The translations under genes and the position numbers were made by a program. 64,000 bases of DNA from CAZGKW01 sp964526295 (GTDB lineage Bacteria > Planctomycetota > Phycisphaerae > FEN-1346): NCBI GenBank assembly GCA_964526295.1, contig CAZGKW010000005.1, positions 62,001 through 126,000 on the forward strand. Direction: 5' to 3'. The notes under the pieces were generated by a model. That model did not search any database. It was not told where the DNA came from and saw only the letters and a list, made by a program, of their open reading frames with translations. This document shows, in pieces, positions 26,190 to 35,095 of the stretch; position 1 is the first letter of the stretch; the number at the start of each line of letters is the position of its first letter.

Positions 26190-27908
26190 CTATCCGGCGC
26201 CGGCCAGGACGGCCTCGCGCTGGGCCCGGGCCAGGACTTCGTCCAGCGTGGTCACACCGCGAAGCACCTTCGTGAGCCCGTCCTCGAGGAGGGTCCGCAT
26301 GCCCATGGCCCGTGCGGCGCGGCGGATCTCGTTCAGCGGTCTCCTCTGGAACGCCATTTCCTTGAGCTCGCCGTTCATCGCGAGCAGCTCAAAGATGCCC
26401 AAACGGCCCCGATAGCCCATATTATGGCATTTCTGACACCCCACGGGCCGCATCAACGTCGCCTGCTGGAGCTGGTTGTCGGTCACGCCGAGCCGCTGAA
26501 GCGTCGGGACGTCGACCTCCGGGTCGGGCTCCTTGCACTCGTTGCACAGGACCCGGATGAGCCGCTGGGCCATGATGGCCTGGACGCTGCTGGCCACGAG
26601 GAACGGTTTGACGCCCATATCGATCAGGCGGGTGATCGCAGAGGGCGCGTCGTTAGTATGAAGTGTACTGAATACCAGGTGTCCTGTCAGGGACGCCTGC
26701 ACAGCCATCTCTGCGGTCTGGATGTCCCGGATTTCGCCCACCAGGATGATGTTCGGCGCCTGACGCATCATCGCACGGATGATCGATTGCCACGTCAGGC
26801 CGATGTCCTGCCGCACCTGCACCTGGTTGATCCCGGAGATGTGGTACTCGACCGGGTCCTCCGCCGTGATGAGCTTCCGGTCGGGCGTGTTCAGCTTGTT
26901 CAGGGCGGCGTACAGGGTCGTCGTCTTGCCCGACCCGGTGGGCCCGGTCACCAGGAAGATGCCGTTGGGCCGCTCGATGAGCTTCTCGAAGAGCTGGAAG
27001 TCGTCCCCCTGGAACCCCAGGGAATCGAGGCCCAGATTGATCGACTCGGCCCTCAGGATTCGCAGCACGACGCTCTCGCCGTAGTACCCGGGCAGGGTCG
27101 AGACGCGGAAGTCGAGGTCGTCCCCGTCGAGACGCATGCGGATTCGGCCGTCCTGCGGGAGGCGCTTCTCCTCGATCTGCATCCCCGACATCAGCTTGAT
27201 GCGGGTCGTGATCGAGCCCTGGAGCCGCTTGGGAGGCGGGTCCCGCTCCACGCACACCCCGTCGACGCGGTACCGGACACGCAGCCGGTTGGCGAACGGC
27301 TCGACGTGGATGTCGCTGGCCCGCATCCGGACCGCCTCGGTGATGATCATCTGGACGAGCCGGATAATCGGGGCCGAGTCGGCCCCCGTCGTCGGCCCTC
27401 CCTCGCCCCGGTCGTCGAATTCCACGTCCGACGAGGTGAACTCCTGGAGCATCGAGTCCACCGACTCCGATTCCGACTGTTCCGTGTAACCCGAGATGAT
27501 CTGCTCGACCTGCTGCCGGGCCGCCAGAACGCAGTCGATGTCCATGTTCAGCCGGAACCGCATGGCATCGACCGATTCGAGGTCCAGGGGGTCCGTGATG
27601 GCCACCCGGAGCCGCCCGTCCTCGTAGGCGAGCGGCAGGATCTGGTACTCCCGCATCATGGTCTCCGGGATCATCTCCATGACCTGCGGGTTGATGGTCC
27701 CGATATCGAGGTCCACGAACTCCATGTCGAACTGCAGCGCCAGGGCCTTGGTGACGTCCACCTCGGTGCACGCCCCCATGCTGATCAGGGCCTCCCCCAT
27801 CCGCCGGCCGCTGCGGGCCGTCCTCTCCAGCCCCTGCTGGATGTCCTTGTCCGTCACGATCCCCCATTCCTGGAGGATCTCCCCGATGCGTTTGCGCGAT
27901 CCGATCAT
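26190..27908 (-). CDS. type II secretion/type IV pilus assembly ATPase, first in operon
   Basis: The second GspE/PilB-type motor (572 residues). It has an N-terminal GspE domain beginning KRIGEILQEWGIVTDKDIQQGL, Walker A (322-329), VGEIRD Walker B (390-394) with RQAPN in place of the usual RQDPD, and zinc cysteines 455, 458, 491 and 494. It is clearly a paralogue of the ATPase at 23162-24937. The ATG at 27908 has GGTGAGGG just upstream. It heads the operon behind a leader of about 165 nt. Confidence 0.94.
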   Translation of the reverse strand: MIGSRKRIGEILQEWGIVTDKDIQQGLERTARSGRRMGEALISMGACTEVDVTKALALQFDMEFVDLDIGTINPQVMEMIPETMMREYQILPLAYEDGRLRVAITDPLDLESVDAMRFRLNMDIDCVLAARQQVEQIISGYTEQSESESVDSMLQEFTSSDVEFDDRGEGGPTTGADSAPIIRLVQMIITEAVRMRASDIHVEPFANRLRVRYRVDGVCVERDPPPKRLQGSITTRIKLMSGMQIEEKRLPQDGRIRMRLDGDDLDFRVSTLPGYYGESVVLRILRAESINLGLDSLGFQGDDFQLFEKLIERPNGIFLVTGPTGSGKTTTLYAALNKLNTPDRKLITAEDPVEYHISGINQVQVRQDIGLTWQSIIRAMMRQAPNIILVGEIRDIQTAEMAVQASLTGHLVFSTLHTNDAPSAITRLIDMGVKPFLVASSVQAIMAQRLIRVLCNECKEPDPEVDVPTLQRLGVTDNQLQQATLMRPVGCQKCHNMGYRGRLGIFELLAMNGELKEMAFQRRPLNEIRRAARAMGMRTLLEDGLTKVLRGVTTLDEVLARAQREAVLAGAG

Positions 27909-28080
27909 CCCTCACCTCGTCCTGTGGCGGCCCGCCCGGCGCAGACATTCACACGATCCGCGCCGGGCAGCCCGACGTCGAGCACACGGAAACCACGTAG
28001 TGCTATCCCCCGGCCGGCCCACAGCCGAGGGTCTTCCAACCAGGCAGGCTTCACGCTGGGCACACCCTTTTCCCACTGTT

Positions 28081-28109
28081 ATTTTACGCCCCGTCCACCG
28101 AGTTCGCAA
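28081..28109 (-). promoter_or_regulatory. candidate promoter of the pilus/secretion operon
   Basis: Minus strand TTGCGA (28109 to 28104), 17 bp, TAAAAT (28086 to 28081). Transcription would start near 28074 and give a leader of about 165 nt before the first ATPase gene. I see no further structure in that leader. Confidence 0.5.
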
Positions 28110-28146
28110 GCCCCTTCCCTCCGGCCTTAACCGTCTTGCTCCCGGC

Positions 28147-29121
28147 TCAGACGTGCAGCTCGATAACGTCCCGGTCGGCCAGAACGTGCTCCTGCTGGAC
28201 CGGCTGGCCGTCGTACTTCCCCGAGCCCCAGATCCGGGCCCGCTTCAGGTGTTGGGCCATCTCCCGATGGATCGCCGATGCCAGCTCCAGCACGGTGCTT
28301 CCCCGGGGCAGCACGAACGGCTGGTCCATGTCGGGGGGCTTCCCGGGCTCTTTCGAGTAGATGCGGACCACGTCGAGCATCTCGAAGCACCGGGCCGCCA
28401 GGCGGTCGAGCCCCTCGCCCGTCTCGGCGCTGGTCGGGACCGTCGGCAGGGCGTCGGGGCGAAGTTCCCGCAAGGCCTCAAGGTTCTCCCGGGCCGGCTC
28501 GGCGTCCACTTTCGTACCGACCATCAGCATCTTCATGGCCGTCCCGCCCTCGGGAACCTCGGTTCCTTCCGGCACGACGCCCCGCGCGGCCAGCACCTCC
28601 AGGCACGTGTCCATCTGCTCCATCAGGTCCGGTGCCGAAAGGTCCACCACGATCAGCACCCCGTCGGCCGCACGCACCGTCCCGAGCATCCCCGGCACCA
28701 GGCCGTCCCGGGTCACGGGCGGCAGGTCGACGAGCTGGATCTGGACGTCCTCGAACGGCATCATGCCCGGCACGGGGCCGTGCGTTGAGAACGGATAGGG
28801 GGCGACGTTGACGTGGGCCCCGCTGACGGCATGGACGAGGGCGCTCTTGCCGACGTTGGGCGTCCCGACCAGGACGAACTGGCCCGCCCCGTGCCGCTCC
28901 ACGTGGAACGGGTCCACGCCTGCCCTGCCCTTGGCCTGATGCGCGGCCGCGCGAAGCTTCGCCAGGCGGCGCTTGATGTCCGCCTGCATCTTCTCGGTCC
29001 CCTTGTGCTTGGGGATGGTGGCGTACATCTCTTCGAGGGCGGCGATCTTCTCCGGCACCGTGCGGGCCTCGCGCAGGGTCTGCTCCGCCGCCCGGTACTG
29101 GGGTGTCACGTTTGCCGGCAT
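28147..29121 (-). CDS. DRG/OBG-type GTPase with TGS domain
   Basis: A 324-residue GTPase of the DRG/OBG type. An N-terminal helical region (about 1-75) is followed by the G1 motif GTPNVGKSALV, the STHGPVPGMM switch region, G3 as DLPP rather than the usual DxPG, and G4 as GTKVD rather than NKxD. The C-terminal TGS domain runs from FVLPRGSTVLELASAIH to DRDVIELHV. Such proteins bind ribosomes or RNA in other organisms, but no role is established for this bacterial form. It stands alone with its own promoter, divergent from the secreted carbohydrate-active protein. Confidence 0.87.
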   Translation of the reverse strand: MPANVTPQYRAAEQTLREARTVPEKIAALEEMYATIPKHKGTEKMQADIKRRLAKLRAAAHQAKGRAGVDPFHVERHGAGQFVLVGTPNVGKSALVHAVSGAHVNVAPYPFSTHGPVPGMMPFEDVQIQLVDLPPVTRDGLVPGMLGTVRAADGVLIVVDLSAPDLMEQMDTCLEVLAARGVVPEGTEVPEGGTAMKMLMVGTKVDAEPARENLEALRELRPDALPTVPTSAETGEGLDRLAARCFEMLDVVRIYSKEPGKPPDMDQPFVLPRGSTVLELASAIHREMAQHLKRARIWGSGKYDGQPVQQEHVLADRDVIELHV

Positions 29122-29159
29122 GTTGGTCGCCGTCCGCTCGGACCCGAACCGTTCGGCTC

Positions 29160-29187
29160 ATTGTACCGCGGCCCGGCCTCTTTGCAA
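29160..29187 (-). promoter_or_regulatory. candidate promoter of the TGS GTPase gene
   Basis: Minus strand TTGCAA (29187 to 29182), 16 bp, TACAAT (29165 to 29160). Same boxes and spacing as the promoter at 16597-16624. The transcript would start about 30 nt before the ATG. Confidence 0.6.
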
Positions 29188-29265
29188 CCGGCCCTGGACG
29201 CACAGGAAAGGGCGTCCGGCGTCTCCGGAGGCCGGTCGCCGGCAGCCGACAGACCCCCGAATGCC

Positions 29266-29294
29266 TTGCATTTCGGGCTTGAGCCGGGCAGAAT
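29266..29294 (+). promoter_or_regulatory. candidate promoter of the DUF5060 gene
   Basis: TTGCAT (29266-29271), 17 bp, CAGAAT (29289-29294). Predicted start near 29301, leader about 36 nt. Divergent from the TGS GTPase promoter, whose -35 is about 80 bp away. Confidence 0.5.
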
Positions 29295-29336
29295 GCTTTG
29301 GCACGTGCCCCACAACCTGACTGGAGACCGAGGTCC

Positions 29337-31694
29337 ATGCTCAAACCGGCAGCAGTCCGTTCCCTCTTCAACTCGCTCCCCCTGTTCGTCGCTGCGCTTG
29401 GCTTGACGATCGCAGGAGCGACCGCGGCGTCGGCCACCGAGGTCACAGGCTTCACGCTGATCGACGCCCGCGCGGACCGCGACATCGGCCCGCTCGAAGA
29501 CGGCGCAACGATCGATCGCGCGAAAGTCGGCGGCGCGATCAACGTCCGGGCCGACGTCGCGGGCAACGTCGGGAGCGTCCGGTTCGAGGTCGACGGCCGG
29601 ACAGTCCAGACCGAGAACGTCGCCCCCTACGCCCTGGCCGGCGACCGCAACGGCGACTACGGCGCGTGGTCCATCGAGCCCGGCCGGCACACGCTGAAGG
29701 CCACGCCGTATCCTCAGGGCGGTGCGAGGGGCGAGGCCGGCAAGGCGCTCGAGGTCTCGTTCACCCTCGAAGGCCCGGCCGGCGCCGCTGCGGCCCAACC
29801 GACGGCCGCCCGGCGTCGGCAGGAGCGCGACCCGGCTCGGAGGGGCCGCGGCGCCAAACCGGCCGTCCTCACGACCGTGGCCCCCGAGACGACCTTCGAG
29901 ATCGGCTCCGTTCAGGCCTCGGGCGAGATGAAGAAGTGGCACAAGGTGACGCTGGCCTTCGGCGGCCCGGCCGCCGGCGAAACGGCCGATCCCAACCCGT
30001 TCACCGACTACCGCCTGACCGTGACGTTCCGAAACGGCGACGCGGTACACGCCGTGCCGGGCTACTACGCGGCCGATGGCAAGTCGGCCGACACGGGGGC
30101 CGCGGCCGGCAACGTCTGGATGGTCCACTTTGCCCCGGACCGCACCGGGCAGTGGACCTGGCAGGCGTTTTTCCGCACCGGGCCGGGCGTTGCCGCCAGC
30201 GACGACCCGAACGCCGGCGAGCCGGTCCCCTCGATCGACGGCAAGACCGGGACGCTGACCGTCGGACCGACGGACAAGACCGGCCGCGACTTCCGGGGCA
30301 AAGGTCTGCTCCAGTACGCGGGCACCCGTTACCTTCGGTTCGCGGAGACGGGCGAATGGTTCCTGAAGTGCGGGGCCGACGCCCCGGAGAACTTCCTGGC
30401 CTATGAAGACTTCGACAACACCACGGACGTCGGCGGACGCCGAAAGTCCTGGAAGGCCCACGTACGCGACTGGCGGCCCGGCGACCCGACCTGGCGCGGC
30501 GGCAAGGGCAAGGCCATCATCGGGGCGATCAACTACCTCGCTTCCGAGGGCATGAACGCCTTCTCCTTCATCCCGCTGACGATCCACGGCGACGACAAGA
30601 ACGTCTTCCCCTATGTGACGCCGGAAGGACCCTACACCCGCTTCGACTGCTCCAAGCTCGCCCAGTGGGAAATCGTGTTCGAGCACGCCGACCGGCTGGG
30701 CCTCTATCTTCACTTCAAGACCCAGGAGACGGAGAACGAGCTGCTCCTCGACGGCGGCGACCTGGGGCTGGACCGGCGGATGTACTATCGCGAGCTGATC
30801 GCCCGCTTCGGCCACCACCTGGCCCTGAACTGGAACCTGGGCGAAGAGATCAACAACGCCTCCACCGCCCAGAAGAAGGCCTGGGCCGCTTACTTCTGGG
30901 ACCACGACCCCTACCACCACCACATCGTGATCCATAATGGGGCCAACCACTACGACCTGCTCGGACCGGGCGCCCGCCTGACGGGCTTCTCGCTCCAGAC
31001 GAACAAGCCCGACTTCGCCAACGTGCACCGACGGACGCGCGACTACATCGACCGCTCCGAGGCGGCCGGCAAGCCCTGGGTGGTCGCCTGCGATGAGCCG
31101 GGAGACGCCCAGCACGCCCTCCGCCCGGACCACGATGCCGGCGACTCGCACGAGGACGGCCGCAGGAACGGCCTGTGGGGAAACCTCATGGCCGGCGGCG
31201 CGGGGACCGAGTGGTACTTCGGTTACCGGCACGACCACTCCGACCTCACGTGCCAGGACTGGCGGAGCCGCGACCGGTGGTGGGACTACTGCCGCCACGC
31301 CCTGGAGTTCTTCGCCGACAACCGGGTCCCCTTCTGGGAGATGACCGGCGACGACGCCCGGACGGCGGACGGGGACGACTACTGCTTCCTCAAGGAAGGC
31401 GAGGTCTACGTCGTCTATCTGAAGCGCGGCGGGAGCACCGCGCTCGACCTGGGCGACGCGGTCGGGCCGTTCGACGTCCGGTGGTACGACCCTCGCGCCG
31501 GCGGGCCCTTGCAGACGGGATCGGTGCGGAGTGTCGCCGGGGGGGTCGAGGTGGGCCTGGTCCACGACACGAGCGACAGCTTGCAGACGGGATCGGTGCG
31601 GAGTGTCGCCGGGGGCGGCCCGCGCGACCTCGGCCGCCCGCCCTCGGCCCCCGACGAGGACTGGGTCGTCCTGGTCCGCCGGGCTGGCCGCTGA
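29337..31694 (+). CDS. secreted DUF5060/glycosidase-like protein with putative collagen-binding domain
   Basis: A 785-residue exported protein. It has a signal peptide (hydrophobic core around residues 15-30, likely cleavage after ASA), an Ig-like sheet domain (VRFEVDGRTVQ), a DUF5060 domain around WHKVTLAFGGP to RTGQWTWQAFFR, a glycosidase-like barrel with NWNLGEEINN and WVVACDEPGD, and a C-terminal putative collagen-binding domain ending in DWVVLVRR. Glu in GEE and in CDEPG could be the catalytic pair, but this is inference. The final domain contains a duplicated 12-residue element. Substrate unknown; a complex polysaccharide is likely. The ATG at 29337 was chosen over an upstream TTG. Confidence 0.83.
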   Translation: MLKPAAVRSLFNSLPLFVAALGLTIAGATAASATEVTGFTLIDARADRDIGPLEDGATIDRAKVGGAINVRADVAGNVGSVRFEVDGRTVQTENVAPYALAGDRNGDYGAWSIEPGRHTLKATPYPQGGARGEAGKALEVSFTLEGPAGAAAAQPTAARRRQERDPARRGRGAKPAVLTTVAPETTFEIGSVQASGEMKKWHKVTLAFGGPAAGETADPNPFTDYRLTVTFRNGDAVHAVPGYYAADGKSADTGAAAGNVWMVHFAPDRTGQWTWQAFFRTGPGVAASDDPNAGEPVPSIDGKTGTLTVGPTDKTGRDFRGKGLLQYAGTRYLRFAETGEWFLKCGADAPENFLAYEDFDNTTDVGGRRKSWKAHVRDWRPGDPTWRGGKGKAIIGAINYLASEGMNAFSFIPLTIHGDDKNVFPYVTPEGPYTRFDCSKLAQWEIVFEHADRLGLYLHFKTQETENELLLDGGDLGLDRRMYYRELIARFGHHLALNWNLGEEINNASTAQKKAWAAYFWDHDPYHHHIVIHNGANHYDLLGPGARLTGFSLQTNKPDFANVHRRTRDYIDRSEAAGKPWVVACDEPGDAQHALRPDHDAGDSHEDGRRNGLWGNLMAGGAGTEWYFGYRHDHSDLTCQDWRSRDRWWDYCRHALEFFADNRVPFWEMTGDDARTADGDDYCFLKEGEVYVVYLKRGGSTALDLGDAVGPFDVRWYDPRAGGPLQTGSVRSVAGGVEVGLVHDTSDSLQTGSVRSVAGGGPRDLGRPPSAPDEDWVVLVRRAGR
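31508..31615 (+). repeat. 36-bp direct repeat, 36-bp spacer, in frame in the DUF5060 gene
   Basis: A perfect 36-bp repeat at 31508-31543 and 31580-31615, 72 bp apart. Each copy encodes LQTGSVRSVAGG within the last domain of the DUF5060 protein. The intervening 12 residues have no equivalent in the expected domain. Confidence 0.9.
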
Positions 31695-31730
31695 CCGGGC
31701 CATCGCGCTCCTGGACGGGTCCGGCACGGC

Positions 31731-31759
31731 TTGCACGGGCCGGGCGCATGCGGCACAAT
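31731..31759 (+). promoter_or_regulatory. candidate promoter of serS
   Basis: TTGCAC (31731-31736), 17 bp, CACAAT (31754-31759). Predicted start about 31766, 29 nt before the serS ATG, with GGAGGG just upstream of the gene. Confidence 0.4.
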
Positions 31760-31794
31760 ACCCTCGCACGGAGCGCACCTGGAGGGCCTTCCCC

Positions 31795-33075
31795 ATGCTC
31801 GACCTGGAGACCATCCGCACCCGCACCGACGAGGTCCGCGAGAACATCCGGAATCGCGGCGTGCGGGCCGACCTCGATCGCGTCCTCGAGCTGGCCGAGA
31901 AGCGGTCCGTGCTGATCACCGAAGGGGACGAGCTTCGCCGCCGGCGGAACGAATTGAGCCAGCGCATCGGCAAGGCCTCGAAGGAGGAGCGCCCGCCCCT
32001 GGTGGAGGAGGCGGGAGAGTTGAAGGCCCGCATCGCCAAGCTGGACGAGCAGCTCGCGGCCGTGGAGGAGGAGCTGCGCGCCGAACAGGCCCTCATCCCC
32101 AACCTGACCCATCCCGACTCGCCCGTCGGGCCGGACGAATCCCACAACCGCGAGGTGCGCTCCTGGGGCGAGCCCCGCCAGTTCGACTTCGAGCCGAGGG
32201 ACCACGTCGAGATCGGCCAGGCCCTCGATCTCATCGACTTCGACAGCGCCACGAAGGTCACCGGCTCAAACTTCTACTTTCTGAAGAACGAGGCGGTGAC
32301 GCTGGAACTGGCCCTGTGCCGCTTCGCTTTGGAGAAGCTCGCCGCCGAAGGTTTCACCCTCCACACCACGCCCGACCTGGCCCGGATGCAGGTGCTGGAG
32401 GGGACCGGCTTCAACCCCCGGGGCGACGAGACGCAGATCTACCGCATCGAGGGGTTCGACCTGGGGCTGATCGCGACGGCCGAGATCACGCTCGGCGGCC
32501 TGCTGATGGACGAGGTCCTGCCGGCCGAGAGGCTGCCGCTGAAGGCGGGCGGCCTGAGCCACTGTTTCCGCGTCGAGGCCGGGGCCTACGGGCGGGCCGG
32601 CCGCGGCCTCTATCGCGTGCACCAGTTCACAAAGGTCGAGATGTTCGCTTTCACCGCCCCGGAGGGTTCCGAGGCGATGCACGCCGAGATGCTCCGGGTC
32701 GAGGAGGAAATCTACCAGGCCCTGGGCATCCCCTACCGCGTCGTCGACATCTGCACGGGCGACCTCGGCGGACCAGCGTACCGCAAGTTCGACCTGGAGG
32801 CCTGGATGCCCGGCCGGGGTGACGGCGGCGAGTGGGGCGAGATCACCTCCACCTCCAACTGCACCGATTACCAGGCCCGCCGCCTCGGCATCCGATTCCG
32901 CCGAGAGCAAGGCAAGAAGCCGGAGCTCGTCCACACCCTCAACGGCACGGCCATCGCCACCTCGCGGACGCTCATCGCCGTGATCGAGAACTACCAGCAG
33001 GCGGACGGGGCCGTCGCGGTCCCGGAGGCCCTTCGGCCGTACACCGGCTACGACCGGATCGGGCCGCAAGGGTAA
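31795..33075 (+). CDS. serS: seryl-tRNA synthetase
   Basis: Charges tRNA-Ser (and tRNA-Sec) with serine. The 426 residues have the N-terminal coiled-coil tRNA-binding arm (about 30-105), class II motif 1 region (NFYFLKNEAV), motif 2 (SHCFRVEAGAYGRAGRGLYRVHQFTKVEMF) and motif 3 (LNGTAIATSRTLIAVIENYQ). Length is normal. The ATG at 31795, preceded by GGAGGG, fits the family start; the frame is open further upstream through the end of the previous gene, but that part is a shadow of it. Confidence 0.97.
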   Translation: MLDLETIRTRTDEVRENIRNRGVRADLDRVLELAEKRSVLITEGDELRRRRNELSQRIGKASKEERPPLVEEAGELKARIAKLDEQLAAVEEELRAEQALIPNLTHPDSPVGPDESHNREVRSWGEPRQFDFEPRDHVEIGQALDLIDFDSATKVTGSNFYFLKNEAVTLELALCRFALEKLAAEGFTLHTTPDLARMQVLEGTGFNPRGDETQIYRIEGFDLGLIATAEITLGGLLMDEVLPAERLPLKAGGLSHCFRVEAGAYGRAGRGLYRVHQFTKVEMFAFTAPEGSEAMHAEMLRVEEEIYQALGIPYRVVDICTGDLGGPAYRKFDLEAWMPGRGDGGEWGEITSTSNCTDYQARRLGIRFRREQGKKPELVHTLNGTAIATSRTLIAVIENYQQADGAVAVPEALRPYTGYDRIGPQG

Positions 33076-33095
33076 GGACGGGAGCCAGCCTGCGC

Positions 33096-33124
33096 TTGTC
33101 GCACGGGCGGGCGAGCAGTAGACT
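33096..33124 (+). promoter_or_regulatory. possible promoter of the membrane protein/histidine kinase pair
   Basis: TTGTCG (33096-33101), 17 bp, TAGACT (33119-33124), each 4 of 6 to consensus. A perfect 7-bp GC hairpin (33138-33144 with 33154-33160) follows in the leader. Weak evidence. Confidence 0.3.
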
Positions 33125-33209
33125 GTATAGCCAAGCTGCGGCGGGGGGCCTGGCCGCCGCCTGGATGAGTCCCGACCGGTCCGCCTCGCCGTGGAGTTGC
33201 GGGGCGCCT

Positions 33210-33563
33210 ATGTTTCAGTTCAGCGAAGTCCTGACGCTGGCCATCGGGCTGGTGCTGCTCGCGTACCTGCTCGCCCACCGTCGGCGCATCGCCGACCTGC
33301 CGTCGCTGCGGCCCTTCGTTCCGGCCGTCATGCTGCTTCTCCTTTCGTGGATCAGCACCGTCGCCGAAGGCCTCTTCATCGAGGACGTTCCGCCTGAGAA
33401 CGTGATCCAGTTCTGGCAGAAGAGCGTCGGCCTGGCTGTCAAGGGCGGGGCGTGGAGCCAGGCCCTCAACTGGATCGAGCACCTGTCGGCCCTGGCAGCC
33501 AGTGTCTGGCTGTTCGTCGCCGCCCTCCGCATCCGGCGGGCCAATCGGGAGCGCGCCTCGTGA
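33210..33563 (+). CDS. small membrane protein upstream of histidine kinase
   Basis: A 117-residue protein with three predicted membrane helices (LTLAIGLVLLAYLL; VPAVMLLLLSWIS; LAASVWLFVAALRI) and a basic end. I do not recognise a family. Its layout resembles the membrane sensor region of the kinase that follows: a leucine-rich helix, an acidic stretch with FIED, then a tryptophan-containing helix ending in basic residues. Its TGA overlaps the kinase GTG start (GTGA), so the two are translationally coupled and probably act together. Confidence 0.75.
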   Translation: MFQFSEVLTLAIGLVLLAYLLAHRRRIADLPSLRPFVPAVMLLLLSWISTVAEGLFIEDVPPENVIQFWQKSVGLAVKGGAWSQALNWIEHLSALAASVWLFVAALRIRRANRERAS

Positions 33564-35011
33564 TCCTGGCCGCATCGACCGGGCCTTACGTCGAGGCGGC
33601 CATCGCCGCCGTCGAGGGTCTCAGCGTGGCGTTCGCGGTGATGGCCGTCGCCGTGGTCCTGATGGATCGCACGGCCCGCAAAGGCCCCACCGGCGGGCTG
33701 CTGCTGACCGTGCTCCTGCTGACGGCACTGCTGGGTCTGGCCAACGTCATCGAGTGGCGGGCCGAACTTATCGAGGCCGACTTCATCGAAGACCTGCTCG
33801 AACCGCTTCTGCCGGTCTTGTGGCTCTTCCTGCTGATGGTGGCCCTCGAACGCCAGGACCGCGACCGCATCGCCGAGAGCGAGGCGAACCTCCGCGGCCT
33901 GATCGAGAACGCCCGGTTCTCGATCACCACGACCAACCCGGACCGACGGATCGTCTTCTGGAACCGGGGCGCCGAGCGCCTGACCGGTTGGCCCGCCGAT
34001 GAGGCCCTCGGTCGCGACATCCGCTTCATCATCCCCGAGGACCGCCGAAGCGACCTCGATCGCGACGTCCTCCGGCAGCTCCGGAGAGACGGCTCCTGGT
34101 TCGGCGAGTGCCCCATCCTGCGCAAAGACGGGACCACCAAGACGGTCTTCCTGACGCTGTCCCAGATTCACGACGACCGCGGGCGGCTGATGGGCACCCT
34201 CGGCGTCAGCATCGACGTCAGCGAGCAGGTCCAGCTCCGCGAACAGCTCCTCCAGGCCCAGAAAATGGAGACCCTCGGGGCACTCGCCGGGGGCATCGCT
34301 CACGACTTCAACAACCTCCTGACCGGCATCCTCGGCTTCGCCGGCATCCTCGAGGCCCACCTGCCCGACGACACGGACGACCACGAGGCGGCCCGGCAGA
34401 TCGAGGAAGCCGCCCAGCGAGGCACCGACCTCGTCCGCCAACTCATGACCTTCAGCCGCAAGCACCCCACCCGCAAGGAATCCGTCGACCTGTCGTCCCT
34501 CATCGTCGAGACCCGCGGCCTCGTCGAGCGGACGTTGGGTTCGGCCATCGAGGTGCGGACCGACATCCGGCGGCCTCTGCCCCGAGTGCAGGCCGACCCC
34601 ACCCAGTTGCATCAGGTCCTGATGAACCTCGTCGTCAACGCCCGCGATGCCATGCCCGAGGGGGGCACCCTGACGCTCCGCGCCTCCGGCGCCGAGCTCT
34701 CGCCGGCCGAGGCCCAGCCCCTGGGCCTCACGCCCGGGCCTTACGTTCGGATCGAGGTCGAAGACACCGGCCGCGGTATCCCCGAGGAGATTCGGGACCG
34801 CATTTTCGAGCCGTTCTTCACCACCAGGTCGGACGACGGCGGAACGGGCCTCGGCCTCTCGACCGCCTTCGCGATCGTCTCGCGCCACGACGGCCGCATG
34901 ACGTGCGACTCGACGCCCGGCCGAGGGACGCGGTTTACGGTCCTTCTGCCCGCCGCAGTCCCCTCGGAGACCCCCGAGGGGCCCCCCGGGGGCCCCCGCC
35001 TGGCGGAGTAG
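33560..35011 (+). CDS. membrane-bound hybrid-free sensor histidine kinase with PAS domain
   Basis: A 483-residue kinase. Three N-terminal membrane helices (about 21-35, 47-63, 83-97) form the input region, then comes a PAS domain (about 105-225), a HisKA dimerisation domain with the phospho-accepting His248 in GGIAHDFNNLL, and a HATPase domain with N box NLVVNARDAM, G1 DTGRGIP, F box FFTT and G2 GTGLGLS. The HDFNNLL form is typical of the NtrB-like/hybrid-kinase subgroup. No receiver domain and no response regulator gene nearby, so it is an orphan in this window. The start is the GTG overlapping the upstream stop. Confidence 0.93.
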   Translation: MILAASTGPYVEAAIAAVEGLSVAFAVMAVAVVLMDRTARKGPTGGLLLTVLLLTALLGLANVIEWRAELIEADFIEDLLEPLLPVLWLFLLMVALERQDRDRIAESEANLRGLIENARFSITTTNPDRRIVFWNRGAERLTGWPADEALGRDIRFIIPEDRRSDLDRDVLRQLRRDGSWFGECPILRKDGTTKTVFLTLSQIHDDRGRLMGTLGVSIDVSEQVQLREQLLQAQKMETLGALAGGIAHDFNNLLTGILGFAGILEAHLPDDTDDHEAARQIEEAAQRGTDLVRQLMTFSRKHPTRKESVDLSSLIVETRGLVERTLGSAIEVRTDIRRPLPRVQADPTQLHQVLMNLVVNARDAMPEGGTLTLRASGAELSPAEAQPLGLTPGPYVRIEVEDTGRGIPEEIRDRIFEPFFTTRSDDGGTGLGLSTAFAIVSRHDGRMTCDSTPGRGTRFTVLLPAAVPSETPEGPPGGPRLAE

Positions 35012-35095
35012 GGGCTGGACATCCGGCTCGGCCTCTCCTACAAACACAACAGCGGTTGCCGCGGAGGGGACCGCCGCCGTGCCTACCGGGAGACC

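Noticed and set aside
31508..31615. CRISPR-like pattern of 36-bp repeat, 36-bp spacer, 36-bp repeat
   Set aside because: Only two repeats, both in frame within a protein gene and encoding the same 12 residues, no cas genes. It is an internal duplication.
31531..31794. N-terminal extension of serS
   Set aside because: It overlaps the end of the DUF5060 gene, is Arg/Ser/Ala-rich and unlike any synthetase; the ATG at 31795 has a good ribosome site.
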